A stretch of 64,000 nucleotides of DNA from Ectopseudomonas composti (GTDB lineage: Bacteria > Pseudomonadota > Gammaproteobacteria > Pseudomonadales > Pseudomonadaceae), in the NCBI RefSeq assembly GCF_900115475.1, contig NZ_FOWP01000008.1, forward strand, positions 124,001 through 188,000, given 5' to 3'. A program made the position numbers and the translations under genes. Positions within the stretch are counted from its first letter, which is position 1. Each line of letters starts with the position of its first letter. This document shows, piece by piece, positions 56,865 to 64,000 of the stretch. Below the pieces are notes generated by a model. The model saw only the letters and a program-made list of their open reading frames with translations. It was not told the DNA's origin and ran no database searches.

Positions 56865-58115
56865 TTAGTGAGCCACCGCCGCAGCGCCGTGCTCGTCGAT
56901 CAGTGCGCCGGTGTGGAAACGATCGATGGAGAACGGCTTGGCCAACGGGTGCATTTCGCCCTTGGCCAGGCTGGCAGCGAACACGTGACCCGAACCCGGC
57001 GTGGCCTTGAAGCCACCGGTACCCCAACCGCAGTTGAAAAACAGGTTGTCCACCGGGGTCTTGGAAATGATCGGGCAGGCGTCCGGGCAGGTGTCGACGA
57101 TGCCGCCCCACTGGCGGTTCATGCGCACCCGCGAGAGCACCGGGAACATCTCGACGATGGCCTGCAGGGTGTGCTCGATGGTGTGGTAGGAACCACGCTG
57201 GCCGTAGCCGTTGTAACCGTCGATACCGGCACCGATGACCAGGTCGCCTTTGTCCGACTGGCTGATGTAGCCATGCACGGCGTTGGACATGATCACGCTG
57301 TCGATGATCGGCTTGATCGGCTCGGACACCAACGCCTGCAACGGGTGCGACTCCAGCGGCAGACGGAAGCCGGCGAGCCCCGCCATGTGCCCCGAGTTCC
57401 CGGCAGTGACCACACCGACGCGCTTGGCACCGATGAAGCCCTTGTTAGTTTCCACGCCGATCACCGCGCCGTTCTGCTTGCGGAAACCGATCACCTCGGT
57501 GTTCTGGATCAGGTCGACGCCCAACGCATCGGCGGCACGCGCATAACCCCAGGCCACGGCATCGTGACGGGCCACACCACCGCGACGCTGCACGGTGGAA
57601 CCCATCACCGGGTAGCGAGTGTTCTTGCTGCAGTCGAGGTAGGGAATCTCCGCCTCGACCTGCTTGGCATCGAGCAGTTCGCCATCCACACCATTGAGGC
57701 GGTTGGCGCTGACGCGGCGCTCGGCGTCACGCATGTCTTGCAGGGTGTGGCAGAGGTTGTAGACGCCACGCTGGGAGAACATGACGTTGTAGTTGATGTC
57801 CTGCGACAGCCCTTCCCACAGTTTCATCGCGTGCTCGTAGAGCTGCGCCGACTCGTCCCACAGGTAGTTGGAACGCACGATGGTGGTGTTGCGCGCGGTG
57901 TTGCCGCCACCGAGCCAGCCCTTCTCCACCACGGCGACGTTCTTCACGCCGAATTCCTTGGCCAGGTAGTAGGCCGTGGCCAGGCCGTGACCGCCACCGC
58001 CGACGATGACCACGTCGTATACCGGCTTGGGTGTCGGGTTGCGCCACATGCGCTGCCAGTTCTCATGGTGGCTGAACGAGTGCTTGAACAGGCCGAAGCC
58101 GGAATAACGTTGCAT
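56865..58115 (-). CDS. soxB: Sarcosine oxidase beta subunit SoxB
   Basis: 416 residues from ATG 58115 ([14 protein letters not shown]), chosen over an ATG six bases upstream because GGAG is at proper distance. FAD domain [18 protein letters not shown] near 38; the covalent FMN is bound at its interface with alpha. Contains the [16 protein letters not shown] segment typical of the heterotetrameric type. Follows glyA by 66 bp with one repeat copy in the gap. Confidence 0.96.
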   Translation of the reverse strand: MQRYSGFGLFKHSFSHHENWQRMWRNPTPKPVYDVVIVGGGGHGLATAYYLAKEFGVKNVAVVEKGWLGGGNTARNTTIVRSNYLWDESAQLYEHAMKLWEGLSQDINYNVMFSQRGVYNLCHTLQDMRDAERRVSANRLNGVDGELLDAKQVEAEIPYLDCSKNTRYPVMGSTVQRRGGVARHDAVAWGYARAADALGVDLIQNTEVIGFRKQNGAVIGVETNKGFIGAKRVGVVTAGNSGHMAGLAGFRLPLESHPLQALVSEPIKPIIDSVIMSNAVHGYISQSDKGDLVIGAGIDGYNGYGQRGSYHTIEHTLQAIVEMFPVLSRVRMNRQWGGIVDTCPDACPIISKTPVDNLFFNCGWGTGGFKATPGSGHVFAASLAKGEMHPLAKPFSIDRFHTGALIDEHGAAAVAH

Positions 58116-58137
58116 GGGCATGCTCCAGGGTTCTACT

Positions 58138-58176
58138 CCCCTCTCCCGCTTGCGGGAGAGGGGCCGGGGGAGAGGG
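58138..58176. repeat. CTCTCCC-type palindromic repeat between glyA and soxB
   Basis: CCCCTCTCCCGCTTGCGGGA-GAGGGG at 58138-58163, then CCGGGGGAGAGGG; identical over 39 bp to the copy at 52595-52633. Confidence 0.8.
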
Positions 58177-58181
58177 TTGGC

Positions 58182-59435
58182 TTAGCGATACACCGGATAA
58201 TCCGCGCACAGCCCGGCCACCAGCTTGGCCACCTGCGCCTCGACATCGGCATCGCCGAGGTGATCGAGGATGTCGCAGATCCAGCCGGCCAGCGCCTGGC
58301 ATTGGGCAACCTTGAAGCCACGGGTGGTGACGGCTGGCGTACCGATGCGGATGCCCGAGGTCACGAACGGCGATTGCGGGTCATTGGGCACGGCATTCTT
58401 GTTCACGGTGATGCCGGCACGGCCAAGGGCGGCGTCAGCCTCCTTGCCGGTCAGGCCTTGCTTGATCAGGCTGAGCAGGAACAGGTGGTTGTCGGTGCCA
58501 CCGGAGACCACCTCGTAACCACGCTCGATGAACACCCTGGCCATCGCCTGGGCGTTGTCGATGACCTGCTGCTGGTAGGTCTTGAACTCAGGCTCCATGG
58601 CTTCCTTGAAGCACACGGCCTTGGCCGCGATCACGTGCATCAGCGGGCCACCCTGGGCACCGGGGAATACGGCGGAGTTGAGCTTCTTCTCGATCTCTTC
58701 GTTGGCCTTGGCCAGGATCAGGCCGCCGCGCGGGCCGCGCAGGGTCTTGTGGGTGGTGGTGGTGACCACATCGGCAAAGGGAATCGGGTTCGGGTACAGA
58801 CCGGCGGCGACCAGACCGGCGACGTGCGCCATGTCGACGAACAGCAGCGCGCCAACCTTGTCGGCGATGGCGCGAAAGCGCGGGAAATCCAGGGTCTTGG
58901 AGTAAGCGGAGAAGCCGGCGACGATGATCTTCGGCTTGTGCTCCACGGCCAGGCGCTCGACCTCGTCGTAGTCGATCAGCCCGGTGGCGGTATCCAGCCC
59001 GTACTGCACAGCGTTGTACAGCTTGCCCGAAGACGACACCTTGGCACCGTGGGTCAGGTGACCGCCATGGGCCAGGCTCATGCCGAGGATGGTGTCGCCG
59101 GCATTGAGCAGAGCCAGGTACACGGCGCTGTTGGCCGAAGAACCGGAGTGCGGCTGGACGTTGGCGTAGTCGGCGCCGAACAGGGCCTTGGCGCGGTCGA
59201 TGGCGAGCTGCTCGACCTTGTCGACGTACTCGCAGCCACCGTAGTAACGCTTGCCCGGATAGCCTTCGGCGTACTTGTTGGTCAGGCCGCTGCCTTGCGC
59301 TTCCATCACCCGCTGGCTGCAGTAGTTCTCCGAAGCGATCAGCTCGATATGCTCTTCCTGGCGGCGCTCCTCCTGATCGATCGCCGTGAGCAACTCGTCG
59401 TCGTAACCCTGAATCTGATCCTGCTTGCTGAACAT
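58182..59435 (-). CDS. glyA: Serine hydroxymethyltransferase GlyA
   Basis: 417 residues from ATG 59435 ([16 protein letters not shown]), with GGAGAG upstream. PLP Lys in [16 protein letters not shown] (near 228); [15 protein letters not shown] and [12 protein letters not shown] are substrate motifs. Converts glycine plus methylene-THF (both sarcosine products) to serine. First gene of the glyA-soxBDAG-purU-fdhA cluster; from memory PAO1 glyA1 (PA5415) is activated by SouR and GbdR. Confidence 0.96.
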   Translation of the reverse strand: MFSKQDQIQGYDDELLTAIDQEERRQEEHIELIASENYCSQRVMEAQGSGLTNKYAEGYPGKRYYGGCEYVDKVEQLAIDRAKALFGADYANVQPHSGSSANSAVYLALLNAGDTILGMSLAHGGHLTHGAKVSSSGKLYNAVQYGLDTATGLIDYDEVERLAVEHKPKIIVAGFSAYSKTLDFPRFRAIADKVGALLFVDMAHVAGLVAAGLYPNPIPFADVVTTTTHKTLRGPRGGLILAKANEEIEKKLNSAVFPGAQGGPLMHVIAAKAVCFKEAMEPEFKTYQQQVIDNAQAMARVFIERGYEVVSGGTDNHLFLLSLIKQGLTGKEADAALGRAGITVNKNAVPNDPQSPFVTSGIRIGTPAVTTRGFKVAQCQALAGWICDILDHLGDADVEAQVAKLVAGLCADYPVYR

Positions 59436-59559
59436 CTCGACTCTCCTGCAGCGCCTGAAGGCGGCGGTCTTGGACGGGCGGGCCGGCAAGGCCCTGTGCA
59501 GCGATGGTAGGGCCGCCCCTGCCCCCTCAAATGCCTGCCAACGCCGCGAGAGCATTCGT

Positions 59560-59581
59560 TTGCGACATGGCCTTGTCGCAA
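59560..59581 (-). promoter_or_regulatory. 22-bp perfect dyad upstream of glyA
   Basis: TTGCGACA-N6-TGTCGCAA, a perfect 8+6+8 inverted repeat, 125 bp upstream of the glyA ATG. A TTGCGACA half-site recurs in the gbcA-gbcB gap at 63003-63010 and an inverse TGTCGC at 63076-63081. Candidate site for an AraC-family regulator of the pathway (SouR or GbdR); the assignment is inference. Confidence 0.5.
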
Positions 59582-59635
59582 TCAGGCGTGTCGAGATCAG
59601 TTCGCTGTTTTGCGCACAAATAACGGGGATCAAGC

Positions 59636-60066
59636 TGTGGATAAACCGTGCACAGTGCTCCTCGCCCCAGCGCCTGCAGGCACTCCAGGGAAAAGATCAT
59701 TTCCTGATCGATATCAAGCAGTTAATAACGCAGACCATGCACAGAAGCCGTGGACTAGCCTGTGGAAAAGCTGTCAACAGATGGCCAGGGGCTTGGCCAG
59801 CCGTGGCCTCGGCAGCGCTGTTCGATATCCATACACCCACGCAGACGCCCTGGCTTATCCACCAGCGACATGAGCGAAAGACGAGGATCGGTTGGGGATA
59901 TGCACAGAAGATGTGGATGACACTGTGCATAGGCTGTTCGACATGGGCCAGCAGCCAGGGCTGCCGCGGCCTGCCGGGATGCGGCTAAAAATCGAACAGG
60001 ATCAAAGAGATAGACCAGGCTTGTGCACAAATACTGTGGGCGCCGCTGTGCATGGCCTGTGGAAAC
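59636..60066. promoter_or_regulatory. Long non-coding stretch with DnaA-box-like cluster
   Basis: Within the 694-bp gap 59436-60129: TGTGGATAA (perfect, 59636-59644), TGTGGAAAA (59761-59769), TTATCCACC (59855-59863), TGTGGATGA (59912-59920) and TGTGGAAAC (60058-60066). Interspersed are seven TGTGCA/TGCACA words, among them TTGTGCACAA. No coding potential in either strand. Could be a DnaA-titrating or regulatory region. Confidence 0.5.
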
Positions 60067-60067
60067 A

Positions 60068-60103
60068 TGGCGCCAGGCCAGAGCCCATGGGGCTCCGGCG
60101 CCA
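60068..60103 (-). other. Nested hairpin downstream of the small exported-protein gene
   Basis: TGGCGCC (60068-60074) pairs with GGCGCCA (60097-60103); inside it GAGCCC (60081-60086) pairs with GGGCTC (60090-60095). It lies 27 bp after the stop at 60130 and may end that transcript, but the T run on the minus strand is weak. Confidence 0.5.
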
Positions 60104-60129
60104 GCGCCTGCTATTTGCTCAACGACGCC

Positions 60130-60429
60130 TCACGGCTTGAGCTTGCCAGCACAGCTGCTGGAGGCATTCACCAGACGCTGCTGCATGGCAGGGTCAGGCG
60201 GGGATTGGCGGCTGATTTCTTGCAATTCGGCTTCGCTGAATTCCTTGCTGACATTGGTCGCAGCGCAGTCGCAATAAGCGCGCAGTTGTGGCTCCTCGTA
60301 GCCTGCCGGTGCGCCAGCGATGCACTGCTGAACGAACTCGTTCTTGGCATTATCCGACCACTCGGCGGCGGAAACGGGCAGCGCCACGGCCAGCGGCAGG
60401 GCAAAGGCGAGCAGGTGACGATAAGTCAT
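60130..60429 (-). CDS. Small exported protein of unknown function
   Basis: 99 residues with signal peptide 1-21 (MTYRHLLAFALPLAVALPVSA). The mature part has four Cys: VQQCIAG, AYCDCAAT and SSCAGK, probably two disulfides. The pattern C...CxC...C with charged helices (SEAELQEISRQS) is seen in small periplasmic proteins of pseudomonads without known role. Between glyA and ltaA in the betaine locus. Confidence 0.78.
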   Translation of the reverse strand: MTYRHLLAFALPLAVALPVSAAEWSDNAKNEFVQQCIAGAPAGYEEPQLRAYCDCAATNVSKEFSEAELQEISRQSPPDPAMQQRLVNASSSCAGKLKP

Positions 60430-60667
60430 AGGAAACTCCTTCTCTTGATTGCGGAAGACGGATCGAATGCCGCCCTCTGGTAGGTGTGAACCCCTGTAAA
60501 CGCCTCAAGTTCCATTTTCGAGCCGAACGGCCGGCCACGCTTCGACTGCTGAGTACGCATCAGCGCAACAACTCGTCGCCGCGACGGACGCCTGGCAGAC
60601 AGCCGCAGAGTAAAGTGAGCGCTTTGCCGGCAGCCCCGCCGGCAGGCTTTTCAGAAGGAACGCGCCA

Positions 60668-61708
60668 ATGCCCGACAATGCCCAGCAATTCGCCAGCGAC
60701 AACTACTCCGGCATCTGTCCCGAAGCCTGGGCCGCCATGGCCGAGGCCAACCAGGGCCACCAGCGCGCCTACGGCGATGACGAGTGGACGGCGCGCGCGG
60801 CTGATCACTTCCGCCGCCTGTTCGAGACCGACTGCGAAGTGTTCTTCGCCTTCAACGGCACCGCCGCCAACTCCCTGGCCCTGGCCTCGTTGTGCCAGAG
60901 CTACCACAGCGTGATCTGCTCGGAAACCGCCCACGTCGAAACCGACGAGTGTGGCGCACCGGAATTCTTCTCCAACGGCTCCAAGCTGCTGCTGGCCAAG
61001 ACCGAGAACGGCAAGCTGACCCCGCAGGCGATCCGCGACATCGCCATCAAGCGCCAGGACATCCACTACCCGAAACCGCGCGTGGTCACCCTCACCCAGG
61101 CCACCGAAGTCGGCACCGTGTACCTCCCGGAAGAAGTCCGTGCCATCAGCCAGGTGTGCGAGGAACTGGGCCTGCACCTGCACATGGACGGCGCACGTTT
61201 CTCCAACGCCTGCGCCTTCCTCGACTGCAGCCCGGCCGAGCTGACCTGGAAGGCCGGCGTCGATGTGTTGTGCTTCGGCGGCACCAAGAACGGCATGGCC
61301 GTCGGTGAAGCCATCGTCTTCTTCAACAAGGCGCTGGCCGAGGACTTCGACTACCGCTGCAAGCAGGCCGGCCAGTTGGCTTCGAAGATGCGCTACCTGT
61401 CGGCGCCCTGGGTCGGCATCCTGCAGAACGATGTCTGGCTCAACTACGCCAACCATGCCAACCGCTGCGCGCAGTTGCTGGCCACCCTGGTCGAGGACAT
61501 ACCCGGTGTCAGCCTGATGTTCCCGGTTCAGGCCAACGGCGTATTCCTGCAACTCTCGGAGCCGGCCATCGCTGCACTCACCGCGCGCGGCTGGCGCTTC
61601 TACACCTTCATCGGTGCCGGTGGTGCGCGCTTCATGTGCAGCTGGGATACCGACGAAGCCCGTGTACGCCAACTGGCCGCCGATATCCGTGAAGTGATGA
61701 GCGCCTGA
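60668..61708 (+). CDS. ltaA: Low-specificity L-threonine aldolase
   Basis: 346 residues; AAGGAACGCGCCA precedes the ATG. PLP-dependent cleavage of L-threonine or allo-threonine to glycine and acetaldehyde. PLP Lys in CFGGTKNGMAVGEA, substrate His in CSETAHVETDECG, DGARFSNA. Feeds the glycine pool used by glyA next door. PAO1 PA5413 equivalent. Confidence 0.94.
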   Translation: MPDNAQQFASDNYSGICPEAWAAMAEANQGHQRAYGDDEWTARAADHFRRLFETDCEVFFAFNGTAANSLALASLCQSYHSVICSETAHVETDECGAPEFFSNGSKLLLAKTENGKLTPQAIRDIAIKRQDIHYPKPRVVTLTQATEVGTVYLPEEVRAISQVCEELGLHLHMDGARFSNACAFLDCSPAELTWKAGVDVLCFGGTKNGMAVGEAIVFFNKALAEDFDYRCKQAGQLASKMRYLSAPWVGILQNDVWLNYANHANRCAQLLATLVEDIPGVSLMFPVQANGVFLQLSEPAIAALTARGWRFYTFIGAGGARFMCSWDTDEARVRQLAADIREVMSA

Positions 61709-61743
61709 GCAGCGCACTCGCGGGAGGGGTTTCAGCCGCGACC

Positions 61744-61795
61744 GTAGCCCAGATGTAATCCGGGCTACGGACCCGTAGGGTGCGCTGCGCGCACC
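61744..61795. repeat. Two REP-like palindromes between ltaA and gbcB
   Basis: GTAGCCCAGATGTAATCC-GGGCTAC at 61744-61768 (both ends GTAG/CTAC) and GTAGGGTGCGCTGCGCGCAC-C at 61775-61795. Two classes lie in one 112-bp gap. Confidence 0.65.
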
Positions 61796-61820
61796 AGCCC
61801 CCTCACAGCCAACATGGCGA

Positions 61821-62924
61821 TCAGAAGTCGATCGCCACATCCCCTTTCGGCACGCTGCAGCACGACAGGATGTAGCCCTCGGCCACGTCCTCGTCGGTGA
61901 TGCCACCGTTGTGCTCCATTTCCACCTCACCAGCGGTTTTCATCACCTTGCAGGTACCGCAGATACCCATGCCGCAGGCCTTGGGGATATGCAGGCCAAG
62001 CTTGGCAGCGGCGGAGTGCACGGTTTCGCCCGGCGCCACGCGAATGCTCTTGCCGGTGCTGGTGAACTCCACCTGATTGAGCTCGCCAACCGGCACTTCT
62101 GGCGCATCGGCGGCCTCGGCAGCCAGCTCCTTGACCTCGGCACGAATCTCCGGCGGTGTCGGGCCGAAGGCTTCTTCGTGGTAGCGGCTCATGTCGTAAC
62201 CGGCGGCGTCGAGCAGACGCTTGACCGCCGCCATGTAGGGCGTCGGCCCGCAGCAGAATATCTCGCGCTCAAGGAAGTCCGGCGCCATCAACTCCAGCAT
62301 CGGCTTGTTCAGATAACCGCGATAACCGGCCCAGGACTCGCCCAGGCCGTGCTTCTCGCAGATCACGTGCAGGCTGAAGTTGTTGATGCGCGCCGCCATG
62401 TGTTCCAGCTCACGCTGGTAGATGATGTCCTTGGGTGAGCGGGCGCTGTGCACGAAGATCATGTCGACATTGGCATTGGTGTCGTAGAACCAGCGCGCCA
62501 TCGACATCACCGGCGTGATGCCGACCCCACCAGAAAGGTACAGCACCTTGTCGGAAGGAAAGTCGATGGCGTTGAACAGCCCGACCGGCCCATGCACCGG
62601 CACCTCGTCGCCCTCCTTGAGGTTGTCGTGCAGCCAGTTCGACACCTTGCCGCCCGGCACCCGCTTGATGGTGATGGAGAAGCTATAGGGCACCGACGGC
62701 GAGCTGGAGATGGTGTAGGAACGCATGATCGGCTGGCCGTCGATCTCCAGCTCCAGGGTGACGAACTGCCCCGGTTTGAAGAAGAACAGCACGGGCTGAT
62801 CAGCCATGAAGCAGAAAGTGCGCACATCCCAGGTTTCCTGGATCACCTTGACGCAACGCACCAGATGGCGGCCGTTGGTCCAGGTCTGCGTCGTAACCGG
62901 GTTGAGGAAGGCGTTGGTGCTCAT
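61821..62924 (-). CDS. gbcB: Glycine betaine demethylase reductase GbcB
   Basis: 367 residues from ATG 62924 (MSTNAFLNPVTTQ). FAD domain with RSYTISSSP (near 80), NAD domain GGVGITPVMSMARW, C-terminal plant-type 2Fe-2S ferredoxin with CGMGICGTC and the last Cys in ILSCCSV. Feeds electrons to the Rieske oxygenase GbcA for betaine to dimethylglycine conversion. Divergent from gbcA with a 314-bp shared control region. Confidence 0.95.
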   Translation of the reverse strand: MSTNAFLNPVTTQTWTNGRHLVRCVKVIQETWDVRTFCFMADQPVLFFFKPGQFVTLELEIDGQPIMRSYTISSSPSVPYSFSITIKRVPGGKVSNWLHDNLKEGDEVPVHGPVGLFNAIDFPSDKVLYLSGGVGITPVMSMARWFYDTNANVDMIFVHSARSPKDIIYQRELEHMAARINNFSLHVICEKHGLGESWAGYRGYLNKPMLELMAPDFLEREIFCCGPTPYMAAVKRLLDAAGYDMSRYHEEAFGPTPPEIRAEVKELAAEAADAPEVPVGELNQVEFTSTGKSIRVAPGETVHSAAAKLGLHIPKACGMGICGTCKVMKTAGEVEMEHNGGITDEDVAEGYILSCCSVPKGDVAIDF

Positions 62925-63238
62925 GAACGGCTCTCCACGCGGCCGGATATCGGCCAATATGCGGCGGATTGTGCGAAAGGCCGCCGCTGGTCATTTATCT
63001 ACTTGCGACATCCGCATGCTTATCGCGACCTGCCCGATAGCACGGGGGTTGGCGCGTCGGAAACGAATCTGGCCATGTCGCCCATGGATAAGGTTTTACC
63101 TTTTGCCGGCTCCACACTCCGCCTCACCAAGCATGTGCGCCCACTGCAGGCGGCAGCGATAGATCGAGACCTTGCGGCACATACCGTATCAGCCACTATT
63201 TCCGGCGGACGCAAAGCGTTCGTCAATGAGGAGCCACC
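62925..63238. promoter_or_regulatory. Shared gbcB-gbcA control region (314 bp)
   Basis: Divergent promoter region. Visible motifs: TTGCGACA at 63003-63010, a related TCGCGACC at 63023-63030, and TGTCGC at 63076-63081; the first is the same half-site as the glyA dyad. GbdR, an AraC-family activator, is known to control gbcA and gbcB in P. aeruginosa; which of these words it uses is not established here. No gene seen. Confidence 0.5.
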
Positions 63239-64000
63239 ATGGACTGCACCCAAAACCTGAGCCTGGGCGACCCGCTGGAGCCCGTCCGCAAGGCCACTGC
63301 ACAGATGCTGCACGAGCGCGACCACACATTCTCCCTGCCGCAGCCGTTCTACAGCGACGAGCGCCTGTTCCAGGTCGACATGCAGGAGATTTTTCACAAG
63401 GAATGGCTGATCGCCGGCATGACCTGCGAAATCCCGGCCAAGGGCAACTTCCTCACTCTGCAGATCGGCGATAACCCGATCCTGGTCATCCGCGGCGCCG
63501 AAGGCCAGATCCATGCCTTTCACAACGTCTGCCGTCACCGCGGCTCGCGCCTGTGCGTCTCGGACAAGGGCAAGGTCGCCAAGCTGGTCTGTCCCTACCA
63601 CCAGTGGACCTACGAGCTGGACGGCCGCCTGCTGTTCGCTGGTACCGAAATGGGCGCCGACTTCGACCTCAAGGACTACAGCCTGAAGCCGGTGCAGTGC
63701 AAGACTGCCGGCGGCTACATCTTCATCTCCCTGGCGGAAAACCCGCCGGCCATCGACGAGTTCCTCGCCACCCTGGCGCATTACATGGAACCCTACGACA
63801 TGGAGAACGCCAAGGTGGCCGTGCAGTCCACCCTGATGGAAAAAGCCAACTGGAAGCTGGTACTCGAGAACAACCGCGAGTGCTACCACTGCAATGGTTC
63901 GCACCCGGAACTGCTCAACACCCTGCTGGAATGGGATGACGTCACCGATCCGCGCGCCAGCCAGGCATTCAAGGATCAGGTGGCCGAATGCACCACCCGC
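63239..64000 (+). CDS. gbcA: Glycine betaine demethylase oxygenase GbcA, cut by window end
   Basis: First 254 residues of a Rieske non-heme iron oxygenase of about 430. Starts at ATG 63239 (MDCTQNLSLGDPLEP). Rieske cluster CRHRG and CPYHQW, that is Cys-x-His and Cys-x2-His, both intact; the iron-site segment ENNRECYHCNGSHPE is also in view. Converts glycine betaine to dimethylglycine with formaldehyde release, with GbcB as reductase. Confidence 0.94.
   Translation, partial: MDCTQNLSLGDPLEPVRKATAQMLHERDHTFSLPQPFYSDERLFQVDMQEIFHKEWLIAGMTCEIPAKGNFLTLQIGDNPILVIRGAEGQIHAFHNVCRHRGSRLCVSDKGKVAKLVCPYHQWTYELDGRLLFAGTEMGADFDLKDYSLKPVQCKTAGGYIFISLAENPPAIDEFLATLAHYMEPYDMENAKVAVQSTLMEKANWKLVLENNRECYHCNGSHPELLNTLLEWDDVTDPRASQAFKDQVAECTTR

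Noticed and set aside
56868..59510. 880-codon open frame antisense to soxB and glyA
   Set aside because: High-GC shadow: the minus-strand genes have full family signatures, while this frame has none and a His/Gly/Val-rich composition.
59436..60129. Chromosomal origin
   Set aside because: DnaA-like boxes are present, but dnaA, dnaN, rpmH and gidA are absent and no AT-rich unwinding element is evident.

Overview
The window is chromosomal DNA of a high-GC gammaproteobacterium. Gene content, gene order and dispersed palindromes point to Pseudomonas sensu lato, probably the P. mendocina/oleovorans (Ectopseudomonas) branch; the species cannot be fixed from this sequence alone. Coding density is high and every complete gene looks intact. 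I see no rRNA, tRNA, transposase, integrase, prophage or CRISPR array. As I remember the P. aeruginosa PAO1 map, the window joins blocks that lie far apart there: PA0482-PA0506, PA3231-PA3235, PA0462-PA0465, PA1335-PA1342 and PA5410-PA5421.

Layout. 1-7.6 kb (minus strand): C-terminally cut acyl-CoA dehydrogenase with tandem PsrA-like operators, a putative metalloprotease, a miniature flagellar rod/hook-like protein, and the biotin operon bioB-bioF-bioH-bioC-bioD with a BirA operator upstream of bioB. 7.7-15.8 kb: small membrane protein, ComF-type phosphoribosyltransferase, ModE, SrkA kinase, RarD, GcvR, a GNAT acetyltransferase and malate synthase G with an unusual leader hairpin. 15.9-25.1 kb: LtaS-like membrane sulfatase, a cNMP/CBS/DUF294 protein coupled to a DnaQ-like exonuclease, TrhP, and the acetate permease pair yjcH-actP. 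25.3-30.4 kb: Fur-controlled TonB receptor, an exported unknown protein, creD and a small membrane protein. 30.4-37.2 kb: a secreted 13-residue tandem-repeat protein, a LexA-controlled FAN1 nuclease plus XPD/DinG-like helicase, and creBC. 37.4-43.0 kb: CBS protein, chemoreceptor, retropepsin-like protein, HD-GYP protein and acyltransferase. 43.1-50.1 kb: acidic amino acid uptake locus aatJ-aatQMP-aauSR with sigma-54 promoter and AauR boxes. 50.2-64 kb: one-carbon/betaine catabolism, glyA-soxBDAG-purU-fdhA, a small exported protein, threonine aldolase, gbcB and the start of gbcA.

Functional logic. The last region is a near-complete route from glycine betaine (gbcAB) through sarcosine (soxBDAG) to glycine and serine (glyA), with disposal of the one-carbon units by PurU and FdhA. 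ActP and GlcB serve acetate and glyoxylate use; AatJQMP/AauSR serve glutamate and aspartate uptake. The FAN1-helicase pair under a LexA box looks like an SOS-induced crosslink-repair unit.

The least explained material is (i) the 406-bp hairpin-rich spacer between aatJ and aatQ, (ii) a 694-bp non-coding stretch upstream of glyA with several DnaA-box-like 9-mers, (iii) the secreted tandem-repeat protein, and (iv) at least five classes of short palindromic repeats, most ending in GTAG as expected of REP elements. No novel defence or mobile system was recognised. Promoter and operator calls come from reading motifs by eye.
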